Shown here in pieces: positions 43,521-52,578 of a stretch of DNA of 64,000 nt. Numbering within the stretch: position 1 is the first letter of the stretch; each line of letters opens with the position of its first letter. The DNA is from DATLNF01 sp963765815 (GTDB lineage Bacteria > Actinomycetota > Actinomycetes > BP-191), in contig CAVXXT010000008.1 in assembly GCA_963765815.1 (NCBI GenBank), forward strand, positions 62,001 to 126,000, given 5' to 3'. Under the pieces are notes generated by a model. It searched no databases. It was not told the origin of the DNA and saw nothing but the letters and a program-made list of their open reading frames with translations. A program made the translations under genes and the position numbers.

Positions 43521-44467
43521 TGATCTTGTGCTCGATCCACAGCCCAGCGCCTCAGCAACCTGATGATCTTGTGCTCGATCCACAGATCTGGGTGCCGCAA
43601 CGGAGTTGATGGCACCCCGCCCGCACGCTGGCTTGATGGATTCTCCCGGGCTCGTCGCGCGTCGCGTGAGGGTTGCTGAACTTTCCCGAGTGATCGACGC
43701 CTGCCGTTACGTCGGCAACCCGTGCGCCCTCGCCGGGCTGACACTGGCGGTGCTCCGCGGCTGGGTCGACGCACCGATGCCCGTAGTGCCGCAGTTGGTC
43801 GCTCCGACGACGAGGAAGCCCGTCTCGAAGGCGATCGCTGCCGTGCGTCGCATCGAGCACTGGGAGCAGCTGGCCGTCGAGCCCGGAGTCCTCGGCCTGC
43901 CGTGTCTCGGCGTACTCGACGGTCTGCTGACTCTTGCGCCGCATTGTGATGACGGGACCATGCACACCTTGATCCAGAGACTCGAATACGGCGGAGGGCT
44001 CGACGTCGTCGCCTGGACTCACCGCGCGAGGTCGAGGTGTTCAACGTTCTGCGCTTCCACGGCCTCGCACCAGATCACCTCAATGTCTTCGTCGAGACCC
44101 GTGATGGACACAAGGTAGGCCCGTTCGACGGGTACGCCGAGTGCGGCGCGGCCTACGAGGTCGACGGCGTCGAGGTGCACACCGCTCCCGATCAGGTCGA
44201 GATCGACATGCGGAAGAACGAGCGGGCAGAGCGGCTCGACCTGCAGCTCGTTCGGTTCATGGGGATGGACATCACGAAACGTCAGCCGATGCTCGAGGCG
44301 TGGGCCGTGACGCGCGAGGCCGCGCTCGGAGCTGACCTGCTAGGGCTGGAAGTTGTCCATCAACCCGGCGGAGATGTCCGTGCGGCCACGAGCCGGATGA
44401 GCCTGTGGATTGAGCCCAAGATCATCAGGTTAGGGGCGAGCCCGGCTGTGGATTGAGCACAAGATCA
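43521..44467. mobile_element. Non-autonomous IS30-related element with doubled terminal repeats
   Basis: A 947-bp segment without a transposase. Each end is a 65-bp block made of two 22-bp IS30-type terminal units separated by 21 bp: left units 43521-43542 and 43564-43585, right units 44403-44424 and 44446-44467, all beginning TGATCTTG when read inward. The units match those of the IS30 element at 52579-53765 with one to three differences. The 43-bp unit spacing is the same at both ends. The interior is less GC-biased than its neighbours and holds a broken gene. This is either nested insertion of two small elements or a mobile unit with compound ends that the nearby transposase could move. 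Confidence 0.75.
43636..44456 (+). pseudogene. AbiEi/DUF559-like protein, frameshifted
   Basis: The first frame (ATG 43636 to about 44025) reads an AbiEi-antitoxin-like N-terminal pattern: a Trp/Val-rich middle, GLPCLGVLDGLLTLAP and LIQRLEYGG. The reading continues in another frame after about 44025 with EVEVFNVLRFHGLAPDHL, then AAYEVDGVEVH and IDMRKNERAERLDLQLV. This resembles the DUF559/PD-(D/E)XK-like second half of such proteins (D...ExDG...R). The frame change shows that the gene is disrupted. The stop (44454-44456) is supplied by the terminal repeat. It was probably carried as cargo by the surrounding element. Family call moderate. Confidence 0.6.
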
Positions 44468-44493
44468 ACTTGTTCTGTGGTGGTCGTACGCGG

Positions 44494-46212
44494 TCAGCCG
44501 GCGGCGAGGGCGTCGACGGTCGCGACCGGCGCGGTCGTCGGGTCCGTGAGCGCGCTGCCGGCGACGCGCACGCGCAGCGTGTGCCGGCCGGGAGAGGCGT
44601 TGCCCTCCCAGAGCACCTGCCGCTGCTGGGTCGTGTCCGACCGCGGCGCGACGACAGCGGTGAGCACGCCGTCCATCCACACCTCGAGCTCGGCGACGTC
44701 GGGTCCGGTCGCGCCGATCACGGCGAAGCGCGTCCCGTCGGCGGTGGTCTCGACCGTCGCGCCCGGCCGTCGCGTCGTGTGCACGCTGCCCATCCACGAG
44801 CCGGCGACCGACGACGACGCCCAGTTGGCGTCGAACGCGACATCGCTGTTGACGTTGTCTCGCGGTACGACGACCCGCTTGGCCGCCGACCACTCGCCGT
44901 AGTTGCCCGCCCGGTCGACGGCGCGCACCCGCAGGTCATGGCCGCCGGCGCCGCGCAGGGCGACCCGCGCCGCGAACGTCGACGGCGCGAGGCGCACCGG
45001 CTCGGTCCACGCGCAGCCCTGACACACCGCGCGCGAGGAGATCTCCACCCGGTCTAGTCCCGCGCCGGGCGACGGGTCCGACGCCGCGAGCTGCACCGTC
45101 GCGGCCGGCTCGCCGCCGTCCTCGAGCGTGTAGATAGGCGAGGCGGTGATCGCGGCGGTTGGGCGGCCGAGCGGGTGCAGCTGCCAGGTCGAGGTCGCGA
45201 CCGCGGACGGCAGCGGGCGGCCGCCGACGGCGAGCGTGAACGACTCCTGCACCGACCGGCTCGACGACACCGACGCTGCCTGCACCGGGAAGCTGACCCG
45301 CGCGACGCCACCCGAGGGGACGGTCGCGCGCAGCGCGGTGGGCGTCGTCGCGGACGTCCACGTGCCGTCGGCCAGCGCGCTCTCGCGGCCGGCCGGCCAG
45401 GTCATGACCGACACCGACGCCGGCGTCCACGCCGACCAGCCGAGATTGCGTACGACGTACGACGTGGTCGCTCGCTGCCCGCCCTCGAGGGTGCGCCCCG
45501 CGGTCGTCGCCGCGAACATCGGCAGGAGGTCGGCTCGGGTGACGCGACCGGTCGCACTGCCGATCGTCGAGGACCACCGTCCGTCGAGGTGGGCGACGTA
45601 CCCGTGGCCTGACGTCGGCCGGTAGCCGCTGATCACGTTCTTCGGGTTGCTCACCGGGATCGGCGGGCTGTACGGCCGGATGCTCTCCGGCGGCGCTGCG
45701 ATGTAGCGGAAGACCGAGTCGACGTAGCCCTCGGCGCGCGCGCCCGAGCCGTTGTAGCGGTAGGTCCCGCGGTACCAGTTCTCCAGCACGCGCTTGTCGT
45801 CGGCGCCGAGCCCGGCGGGGACGTTGGCGCTGGACTGCGACATCTTCGCGGCGAGGGCCTGCGCGCCGGCGTCGATGTTGTAGGCGTAGTCACGGCCGAG
45901 CCGCGCGTAGTCCCAGCTGCCGCCGGTGATCTGCATGATGCCGACGCCGCAGTCACCGCTGACCTTCGCCCGGCCGTCCGACCAGAACTGCTGCCAGCCG
46001 GACTCCTTCCACGCGATCGCCTTGAGCAGCGAAGGCGGGACCTGGCGGCGCTGGGCGGCGGCGTCGATCGCCGCGCTGACCTGGGCGAAGCTCGGGTTGC
46101 GGCCGGTCTGCGCGCGCGCCGTGCTGCAGCCGCTGGCGAGAGCGGGCGAGACGGAGGTGGCGACCAGAGCGAGGGCGAGCGGGACACATGCGACGAGCCG
46201 GGGAAGGCGCAT
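44494..46212 (-). CDS. Secreted lytic transglycosylase (SLT domain) with C-terminal binding domains
   Basis: A 572-residue exported protein. Signal peptide 1-26. The transglycosylase domain spans about 40-170: VPPSLLKAIAWKESGWQQF, with the catalytic Glu in KES, then GIMQITGG and YRYNGSGARAEGYVDSV. Residues about 200-560 are beta-rich Ig/Fn-like and carbohydrate-binding-like modules (SDVAFDANW, WEGNASPGRHTLRVRV). It should cleave peptidoglycan glycan strands outside the cell. It is the last of a minus-strand series larB-larC-membrane protein-this gene. Confidence 0.85.
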   Translation of the reverse strand: MRLPRLVACVPLALALVATSVSPALASGCSTARAQTGRNPSFAQVSAAIDAAAQRRQVPPSLLKAIAWKESGWQQFWSDGRAKVSGDCGVGIMQITGGSWDYARLGRDYAYNIDAGAQALAAKMSQSSANVPAGLGADDKRVLENWYRGTYRYNGSGARAEGYVDSVFRYIAAPPESIRPYSPPIPVSNPKNVISGYRPTSGHGYVAHLDGRWSSTIGSATGRVTRADLLPMFAATTAGRTLEGGQRATTSYVVRNLGWSAWTPASVSVMTWPAGRESALADGTWTSATTPTALRATVPSGGVARVSFPVQAASVSSSRSVQESFTLAVGGRPLPSAVATSTWQLHPLGRPTAAITASPIYTLEDGGEPAATVQLAASDPSPGAGLDRVEISSRAVCQGCAWTEPVRLAPSTFAARVALRGAGGHDLRVRAVDRAGNYGEWSAAKRVVVPRDNVNSDVAFDANWASSSVAGSWMGSVHTTRRPGATVETTADGTRFAVIGATGPDVAELEVWMDGVLTAVVAPRSDTTQQRQVLWEGNASPGRHTLRVRVAGSALTDPTTAPVATVDALAAG

Positions 46213-46291
46213 GGGTCCCGGTCTTCTGGACGGAAATCGTTCATCCCTCCGAACTACATCTCTGTAATTCGGACTTCCGTTGTCAGCAGAC

Positions 46292-47437
46292 TCAGCGCTG
46301 GCCGAACTCGCCCGGCTTGGGCGCCCCGACGCCGTCGGGACGCTCCGGCGTGCGGTTCGGCGGCGGGATCACCGAGATCGGCGTGGCGTCCATCCGCGAC
46401 CGCTCACCGGTCCACTGCCCGGGTACGGCGGCCGTGCGGTCGGCCAGGGCGTAGGCGATCGACTCGTAGTTGACCCGCCAGCCGCGGAAGTGCGGCCACG
46501 CCTCCTCCGGCGTCCGCTCCATCGGGAAGCTCTGCATCGCCATCCGCCGGATGCCCTGCAGGTACTCCTCGTAGGTCAGCTGGATCGGCCCGTCGGGCAA
46601 CGGGTCCGGGTCGAACTCGAGCCCGAGCGCCTCGGCGATGTCGCGCATGCAGGTGAAGCCCATGCGCAGCGACAGCCGGGTGGCTGACGGGGCGGTCGAC
46701 GGGCAGAGCGCGAGGTAGAGCGCGGCGGAGTCCATCACCGCGATCAGCGCGACCACCCACGACCGCAGCGCCTTCGGCGAGCGGAAGCTCACGAGGATCG
46801 GGTAGTTGGTGTGCGACTCGGCGACGTCGGCCGCCCACGCCTCCCACTGCGCGTAGAGCAGCGGCAGGTTGTCGATGCTGTTGACCAGCGCGTGGCGCGT
46901 CAGCAGCTCCGGCCCCCAGGCCGGTACGCCGGCCCGTGACTCCAGCGTGGTGACCAGCACCTCGCGCCGGTTGAAGGCGGCGTACAGCGTCGGCAGGTAG
47001 GCGATCTGCAGCGCGACGATGACCAGGCCGACGGCGGCGGCGACGACGTCGACAGCCGTGGCGCCGGCCGTCGAAGTCGTCGCGAAGCCGAGGGTGAACA
47101 GCGATGACGCCGCCTCGCGCATCCCCGCGCCGATGGTGACGTCCTCCAGGCCGTAGAGCAGCAGCCCGAAGCCGACGACGAGCAGCACCAGCCAGGTCGC
47201 GAGCAGCCCGAGCAGGACGGTCGGCGCCTCGGTCGCGAGGATGCGGTCCTTCGCCTCGTACTCCGGCACCCGGTCGACGACGAATTGGTAGCCGCGGTGG
47301 ACGACCCGCTCCACCCGCGCGGTCAGCCGCGACGCGAACCCGCGCGGGATGACCAGCGTCCGCACGACGCTGGTCAGGGTCGCGAGGACCGTGAGCAGGC
47401 CGACCGTCGAGGCCGCGATGCCGAGCGCGATCGTCAC
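46292..47437 (-). CDS. Multi-pass membrane protein with ion-channel-like segment
   Basis: A 381-residue protein. Membrane helices include about 4-26 and 73-95, and SLFTLGFATTSTAGATAVDVVAAAVGLVIVALQIAYL (described by position about 113-149) resembles the pore-helix/filter region of potassium-channel-like proteins. A long cytoplasmic C-terminus with an unrecognised soluble domain follows (about 165-381). GTG start at 47437, 10 nt after larC, suggests the same transcript. The channel role is only inferred. Confidence 0.6.
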   Translation of the reverse strand: MTIALGIAASTVGLLTVLATLTSVVRTLVIPRGFASRLTARVERVVHRGYQFVVDRVPEYEAKDRILATEAPTVLLGLLATWLVLLVVGFGLLLYGLEDVTIGAGMREAASSLFTLGFATTSTAGATAVDVVAAAVGLVIVALQIAYLPTLYAAFNRREVLVTTLESRAGVPAWGPELLTRHALVNSIDNLPLLYAQWEAWAADVAESHTNYPILVSFRSPKALRSWVVALIAVMDSAALYLALCPSTAPSATRLSLRMGFTCMRDIAEALGLEFDPDPLPDGPIQLTYEEYLQGIRRMAMQSFPMERTPEEAWPHFRGWRVNYESIAYALADRTAAVPGQWTGERSRMDATPISVIPPPNRTPERPDGVGAPKPGEFGQR

Positions 47438-47447
47438 GGGGCCGGCC

Positions 47448-48632
47448 TCATCGGGCGGTCGCCTGGTGGGCCGCCGCCGCGGCCTCGGCGAGCACAGCCT
47501 TCACCGGCCGTCCCGCCGCCGCCGCTGCGGCCGCGACGTCGTCGAACTCGGGCGACGCGTTGACGACCCGCCCGTCGAGACGCGCGACCTTCACCCGCAC
47601 CGCCGAGCCGTCGGAGAGCGTCACCGAGATCAGCTCGCGGTCGAGTGCGCGCTTGGTGACCGTGTGCTCGCGTACGCCGATCGTCGACGTCTCCTCGAAC
47701 AGCACGGATCGCACCGCACCCAGGTCGACCGGATCGCACATCGCCGACACCGTCACGGCCGGCCGGCCCTTCTTCATGTGCATCGGCGTCAGCCAGGCGT
47801 CCACCGCGCCGGCCGTCAGCAGGGCGGCGATCACGCCCGGCCACAGCCGCGGGTCGAGGTCGTCGACGTTGGCCTCGACGACCACCGCGTCGCTGCCGGT
47901 GCTGGGCAGCGCGGCCGACTCGCCGATCACCAGCCGCAGGACGTTCGGCACCTCGTCGATGTCGCGCGATCCCGCGCCGAGCCCGGTGCACTCGACGGTG
48001 AGCGGCGGCAGGTCGCCCCAGGACGACACCACGCCGGTGAGGATCGCTGCGCCCGTCGGGGTGCACAGCTCGTACGGCACGCCGCCGGAGTAGATCGGTG
48101 CGCCCTTCAGCAGCTCGAGCACGGCTGGCGTCGGCACCGGCAGCATGCCGTGCTCGCTGCGCGTCATGCCCATGCCGGTCGCGACCGGCGATGCCGTGAT
48201 GCGCTCGAGACCCAGGTGGTGCAGCCCGGTCGCCGCGCCGACGATGTCGGCGATCGCGTCGAGGCCGCCGATCTCGTGGAAGTGCACGAGGTCAACGGTG
48301 GTGCGATGCACCGCGGCCTCGGCGAGCGCGAGCCGCTCGAACACGTCGAGTGCGGTGCTGCGGACGGGGCCGGGGATGTCCGCCGACTCGAGCAGGTCGC
48401 GCACGTGGGGCCAGGTGCGCACGACGGTCGAGCGCTCGACGGCCACGTCGACCTTGGTCGCGCCGAGGCCATGCCGGGTGGTCGGCTGCGCGGTGAGAGT
48501 CACCCGCTCGATCGGCAGCCCGTCGAGCACCTCCTGCAGATGCGCCAGCGGTACGCCGGCGTCGACGAGGGCGCCGAGCACCATGTCGCCCGACGCGCCG
48601 CTGGAGCAGTGGAACCACCCGATGCGCGTCAC
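47448..48632 (-). CDS. larC: Nickel insertion protein LarC
   Basis: A 394-residue protein of the LarC family, which inserts nickel into the pincer nucleotide cofactor of lactate racemase-type enzymes. The start (WFHCSSGASGDMVLGALVDAGVPL) and the segment HFHEIGGLDAIADIVGAA are diagnostic. The C-terminal part begins VEANVDDLDPRLWP. GTG 48632 overlaps the larB stop by 4 nt. LarE and any Lar-dependent racemase are not in the window. Confidence 0.93.
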   Translation of the reverse strand: MTRIGWFHCSSGASGDMVLGALVDAGVPLAHLQEVLDGLPIERVTLTAQPTTRHGLGATKVDVAVERSTVVRTWPHVRDLLESADIPGPVRSTALDVFERLALAEAAVHRTTVDLVHFHEIGGLDAIADIVGAATGLHHLGLERITASPVATGMGMTRSEHGMLPVPTPAVLELLKGAPIYSGGVPYELCTPTGAAILTGVVSSWGDLPPLTVECTGLGAGSRDIDEVPNVLRLVIGESAALPSTGSDAVVVEANVDDLDPRLWPGVIAALLTAGAVDAWLTPMHMKKGRPAVTVSAMCDPVDLGAVRSVLFEETSTIGVREHTVTKRALDRELISVTLSDGSAVRVKVARLDGRVVNASPEFDDVAAAAAAAGRPVKAVLAEAAAAAHQATAR

Positions 48633-49414
48633 GCCGCCCCCTCCGACGCGGCTGCCCGCCGGGCCACCCGCGCGGCGAAGACGCCGGCACCGAAGCCGTT
48701 GTCGATGTTGCACACCGCGACACCCGGTGCGCACGAGTTGAGCATCGCCAGCAGAGCGGCGAGGCCGCCGTACGACGCGCCGTACCCGACGCTCGTCGGC
48801 ACCGCGACGACCGGCACGCCGACCAGTCCGCCGACGGCTGACGGCAGCGCGCCCTCCATCCCCGCGACGACGACGAGGCAGTCGGCGCGGTCGAGCTGGT
48901 GCTGCACGGCGAGCAGCCGGTGGATGCCGGCGACGCCGACGTCGGTGATGCGCTCGACCCCGGCCCCGAAGGCCCGCGCGACGAACGCCGCCTCCGCCGC
49001 GACCGCGCCGTCCGAGGTGCCGGCGCTCACGACGGCCACCGTCCCCCGCTCCTGCGGGAGCGCCCCGACAGCCGCGCACCGGGCGCTGTCGTCGACCACT
49101 GCGTCCGGCCACTCGCGACGCACGAGGGCGAGCAACGACGACGATGCGCGAGTCACGAGCGCCGGTCGCCCCGAGCCGCCGTCGCGCAGGGACGCGAGGA
49201 TCGCGATCGCCTCGTCGTCGGACTTGCCCTCGCCGTAGACGACCTCGGGATCGCCGGTGCGCAGCGCGCGGTGGTGGTCGACGCGCGCGAACCCCAGGTC
49301 GGTGAAACCGGTGCCGACGAGGGGCAGCGCTGCCAGGGCGCTCACGGCGTCGTCGACCGCCGTGCCACCGGCCGCGACCGCTTCGAGCAGCCGGCGTACC
49401 TCGTCGCGGTCCAC
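48629..49414 (-). CDS. larB: Nickel pincer cofactor biosynthesis protein LarB
   Basis: A 261-residue protein related to AIR carboxylase (PurE). LarB carboxylates and hydrolyses nicotinic acid adenine dinucleotide in the first step of nickel-pincer cofactor synthesis. PEVVYGEGKSDDEAIAI is near the N-terminus; the PurE-like part holds VVSAGTSDGAVAAEA and MEGALPSAVGGLVGVPVVAVPTSVGYG. GTG start at 49414, divergent from the DUF4446 gene. Confidence 0.92.
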   Translation of the reverse strand: MDRDEVRRLLEAVAAGGTAVDDAVSALAALPLVGTGFTDLGFARVDHHRALRTGDPEVVYGEGKSDDEAIAILASLRDGGSGRPALVTRASSSLLALVRREWPDAVVDDSARCAAVGALPQERGTVAVVSAGTSDGAVAAEAAFVARAFGAGVERITDVGVAGIHRLLAVQHQLDRADCLVVVAGMEGALPSAVGGLVGVPVVAVPTSVGYGASYGGLAALLAMLNSCAPGVAVCNIDNGFGAGVFAARVARRAAASEGAA

Positions 49415-49532
49415 GTCTCTCCTGCCCCTGACGACAGCCGTCCGCCGCCGATCGCCTCGTTATACTCGCCGCACGCTGTGCCCCTGCGCACACCGGCTCC
49501 CGCCACCGCACCTCTGCCCCGAGGACCACTTC

Positions 49533-50027
49533 GTGCTGTTCGACCGTGACACCGCCGACCTGGTCGCCGCGGTCGGCGCCGGCACCGGCGTCCTGGGCCT
49601 GGTCCTCGGCGCCACCGCGCAGCTGCGCCTGTGGCGGATGCGCCGGGCCTACTCGGTCCTGCAGGGGCGTGGCGAGGACGGCGACTTCGTGACCGCCGTC
49701 AACCGCCATGTGGTCGAGGTGGGGGCGCTGCGCGACGAGGTCGGCCGCATCCGTGGCGACGTCACCGATCTGCGCACCGACCTGGCCGATGCGCTCCGGC
49801 ACGTCGCCGTGGTGCGCTACGACGCTTTCCCGGACATGGGCGGGCGGCTGTCCTTCTCGTGCGCGCTGCTCGACGACGCCGGCGACGGCCTCGTCCTCAC
49901 GTCGATCAACGGTCGCAGCGAGACCCGCACCTACGCCAAGGGCGTGAAGGCCGGCAAGAGCGAGCACTCGCTGTCGCCCGAGGAGAACCAGGCGCTGCAG
50001 TTCGCCGGGCGCAACGGACGGCGATGA
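49533..50027 (+). CDS. DUF4446 family protein
   Basis: A 164-residue protein. An N-terminal membrane helix (AAVGAGTGVLGLVLG, about 10-28) is followed by a helical segment and the DUF4446 C-domain VRYDAFPDMGGRLSFSCALLD, with INGRSETRTYAKGV near the end. GTG 49533 has GAGGACC upstream. A TATACT at 49461 could be the -10 of its transcript. The next gene overlaps it by 4 nt. Function unknown. Confidence 0.8.
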   Translation: MLFDRDTADLVAAVGAGTGVLGLVLGATAQLRLWRMRRAYSVLQGRGEDGDFVTAVNRHVVEVGALRDEVGRIRGDVTDLRTDLADALRHVAVVRYDAFPDMGGRLSFSCALLDDAGDGLVLTSINGRSETRTYAKGVKAGKSEHSLSPEENQALQFAGRNGRR

Positions 50028-50485
50028 CCGTCGTACGACGCACTGCGGCATTGCTGGCCTGCGTCGCGCTGCTCGTCGGCTGCGACTCGGGGTCCGACCC
50101 CGGCGACGCGTCGACGACGAGCGCGTCGCCGACCGTCTCGACCTCGTCCCTGCCGTCGGTCGCCGGACCGCAGTCGGAGACGGCGTTCGAGGTCGTCAGC
50201 CGGCTGGGCGTCCGCCCGGGCAGCCCGGACGACCTGCTGATCCGGGACCTGATCACCGTCGCCACGGCGGAGCGCGCCTACCTCGCGGTCAACGGCAAGG
50301 TCGGCGCCCTCGAGGACGTGCAGCGCGCGAGCGGCTTCCGGCTGCGCGGCGGCAAGGTCGCGCTGATGAGCGGTCTCGGGTCGACCCGGGAGTTCTGCCT
50401 GCGCGCCTACCAGAACGACGAGTCGCCCCGGCAGTGGTTCTACGACACCGATCACGTCCTGGACCGCACCGAGTTCTGCACCTGA
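50024..50485 (+). CDS. Putative lipoprotein
   Basis: A 153-residue protein with a lipobox LVGC (Cys20) after a short hydrophobic signal. A Ser/Thr/Pro linker (22-48) precedes a small domain of about 100 residues with two cysteines (EFCLRAYQN and TEFCT) that may pair. Family not recognised. ATGA overlap with the DUF4446 gene and a short gap to serS place it in a DUF4446-lipoprotein-serS-HAD run. Confidence 0.65.
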   Translation: MTVVRRTAALLACVALLVGCDSGSDPGDASTTSASPTVSTSSLPSVAGPQSETAFEVVSRLGVRPGSPDDLLIRDLITVATAERAYLAVNGKVGALEDVQRASGFRLRGGKVALMSGLGSTREFCLRAYQNDESPRQWFYDTDHVLDRTEFCT

Positions 50486-50506
50486 GAACCGGCTCGACCC
50501 GCCCGA

Positions 50507-50512
50507 TATCCT
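50507..50512 (+). promoter_or_regulatory. -10 element (TATCCT) of a leaderless gene
   Basis: TATCCT, six bases, then the GTG start of serS at 50519. Confidence 0.55.
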
Positions 50513-50518
50513 CACTCG

Positions 50519-51787
50519 GTGATCGATCCCCGGCTGCTCCGTGACGAGCCCGACCGCGTCCGCGCCTCGCAGCGCACCCGCGGTGACGACCCGGCGCTCG
50601 TCGACGTCGCCCTCGACGCGGAGGCTCGTCGCCGCGGCGCGGTGACGCGCGCCGACGCGCTGCGCACCGAGCAGAAGGCGCTCGGCAAGGGCGTCGCACA
50701 GGCTCAGGGCGACGCGCGCACCGAGCTGCTCGCGACGCTCGGCCGGCTCGCCGCCGACGTGAAGGCGGCCGAGGCCGAGGAGACCGACGCGGAGACCGCC
50801 TTCACCGAGGCGATGCGGCGCATCGACAACGTCGTCGAGGACGGCACGCCGGCCGGTGGCGAGGACGACTTCGTCACCCTGCGAGAGATCGGCACCAAGC
50901 CGACGTACGACGGCTGGACACCGCGTGACCACCTCGACCTCGGCGCGATGCACGCCGCGATCGACACCGAGCGCGCGGCCAAGGTCTCCGGCGCGCGCTT
51001 CTACTACCTCACCGGCATCGGCGCGCTGCTCGAGCTGGCGCTGGTCAACCTCGCGATGGCGCAGGCGACCGACGCCGGGTTCATCCCGGTCATCGCGCCC
51101 GCGCTGGTGAAGCCGGAGGCGATGGAGGGCACCGGGTTCCTCGGCGCGCACTCCGGCGAGATCTACCACCTCGAGGCCGACGACCTCTACCTCGTCGGCA
51201 CCAGCGAGGTGCCGCTGGCCGCGATGCACATGAACGAGGTGCTGGACCTTGCTGCCACCCCACGGCGCTATGCCGGGTTCTCCAGCTGCTTCCGGCGCGA
51301 GGCCGGCTCGTACGGCAAGGACACCCGCGGCATCATCCGCGTGCACTGGTTCGACAAGGTCGAGATGTTCTCGTTCTGTCCCCCGGACCAGTCTCACGAT
51401 GAGCACCTGCGCCTGCTGGCGTGGGAGGAGGAGATGCTCGGCAAGCTCGAGCTGCCCTACCGCGTCGTCGACATCGCGGGCGGCGACCTGGGCTCCTCGG
51501 CCGCGCGCAAGTACGACTGCGAGGCGTGGCTGCCGAGCCAGCAGCGCTACCTCGAGCTGACGTCGACGTCCAACTGCACCGACTACCAAGCCCGGCGACT
51601 CGGCATCCGCAGCCGCGACGCCGACGGCAAGCCGCAGCTCGTGCACACCCTCAACGGCACGCTGGTCGCGGTCGCCCGCACCATCGTCGCGCTGCTCGAG
51701 AACCACCAGCGCCAGGACGGCTCGGTGCACGTGCCCGCAGCACTTCGGCCGTTCCTCGGCGGTCGCGAGGTGCTGCTCCCCGCATGA
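50519..51787 (+). CDS. serS: Serine-tRNA ligase
   Basis: A 422-residue class II aminoacyl-tRNA synthetase that charges tRNA-Ser. The N-terminal coiled-coil arm spans about 30-100. Motif 2 is FRREAGSYGKDTRGIIRVHWF, and motif 3 includes NGTLVAVARTIVALLENHQ. GTSEVPL and LTSTSNCTDYQARR are SerRS-specific. GTG start at 50519 with MIDPRLLRDEPDRVR, the normal SerRS beginning. The HAD hydrolase gene overlaps its stop. Confidence 0.97.
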   Translation: MIDPRLLRDEPDRVRASQRTRGDDPALVDVALDAEARRRGAVTRADALRTEQKALGKGVAQAQGDARTELLATLGRLAADVKAAEAEETDAETAFTEAMRRIDNVVEDGTPAGGEDDFVTLREIGTKPTYDGWTPRDHLDLGAMHAAIDTERAAKVSGARFYYLTGIGALLELALVNLAMAQATDAGFIPVIAPALVKPEAMEGTGFLGAHSGEIYHLEADDLYLVGTSEVPLAAMHMNEVLDLAATPRRYAGFSSCFRREAGSYGKDTRGIIRVHWFDKVEMFSFCPPDQSHDEHLRLLAWEEEMLGKLELPYRVVDIAGGDLGSSAARKYDCEAWLPSQQRYLELTSTSNCTDYQARRLGIRSRDADGKPQLVHTLNGTLVAVARTIVALLENHQRQDGSVHVPAALRPFLGGREVLLPA

Positions 51788-52578
51788 CCCGGCGCCTCTT
51801 CGCCAGCGACCTCGACGGCACGCTGGTGCGCTCCGACGGCACGATCTCGGCGCGCAGCCGGGCAGCGATCGCCGCAGTCGAGGATGCGGGATCGGTGTTC
51901 GTGATGGTGACCGGCCGTCCACCGCGCTGGATGTCCGGTGTCGCGCGGGACGCCGGCCATCACGGGCTGGCGATCTGCGCCAACGGCGCCGTCGTCTACG
52001 ACCTGCACACCGAGCAGGTCGTCACGTCGCACCTGCTGGAGGCTGACACGGCGCTCGACGTCGTCGCCGCGCTGCGCCGAGACGTGCCCGGCATCGCGTT
52101 CGCGCGAGAGAGCGGCACGGCGCGGTTCGGTCACGAGCCGGCGTACCGGCCGCGGTGGGACCAGGACGACAAGGACGTGCTCGACGTCGACGAGCTCGTC
52201 GTCGGAGGGGTCGTCAAGCTGCTCGCGCGGCATGAGGAGATGTCCGGCGACGAGCTGCTCGCGGCCGCGCGCGCGTCGCTGGGCGACCAGGTGGAGACCA
52301 CGCACTCCTCCGCCGACGGGCTGTTGGAGATCAGCGCGCGAGGCATCTCGAAGGCGACGGGTCTGGCCGCACTCGCCGAGCGGCACGGCCTGGATGCCGC
52401 CGACTGCGTCGCGTTCGGCGACATGCCCAACGACCTGCCGATGCTCGTCTGGGCCGGCCGCGGCTACGCCGTCGCCAACGCGCACCCTGAGGTCCTCGAC
52501 GCGGCCGACGAGGTCACGTCGAGCAACGACGACGACGGTGTCGCCCAGGTCCTCGAGCGCCTGCTCGCCCACCCCTAA
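51784..52578 (+). CDS. HAD superfamily hydrolase (Cof-type)
   Basis: A 264-residue phosphatase-fold protein. The nucleophile motif is FASDLDGTL with the catalytic Asp pair near residues 9 and 11. TGRPPRWM is the second motif region, Lys in GGVVKLLAR the third, and FGDMPNDLPML the fourth. The type IIB (Cof) cap domain lies between. It likely hydrolyses a sugar phosphate or similar small phosphate. ATGA overlap couples it to serS. The IS30 element is inserted directly after its stop. Confidence 0.9.
   Translation: MTRRLFASDLDGTLVRSDGTISARSRAAIAAVEDAGSVFVMVTGRPPRWMSGVARDAGHHGLAICANGAVVYDLHTEQVVTSHLLEADTALDVVAALRRDVPGIAFARESGTARFGHEPAYRPRWDQDDKDVLDVDELVVGGVVKLLARHEEMSGDELLAAARASLGDQVETTHSSADGLLEISARGISKATGLAALAERHGLDAADCVAFGDMPNDLPMLVWAGRGYAVANAHPEVLDAADEVTSSNDDDGVAQVLERLLAHP

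Noticed and set aside
46213..46291. Riboswitch (cyclic-di-AMP type) upstream of the transglycosylase, as is known for some cell-wall hydrolases
   Set aside because: Only 79 bases separate the genes and none of the conserved riboswitch segments is seen.
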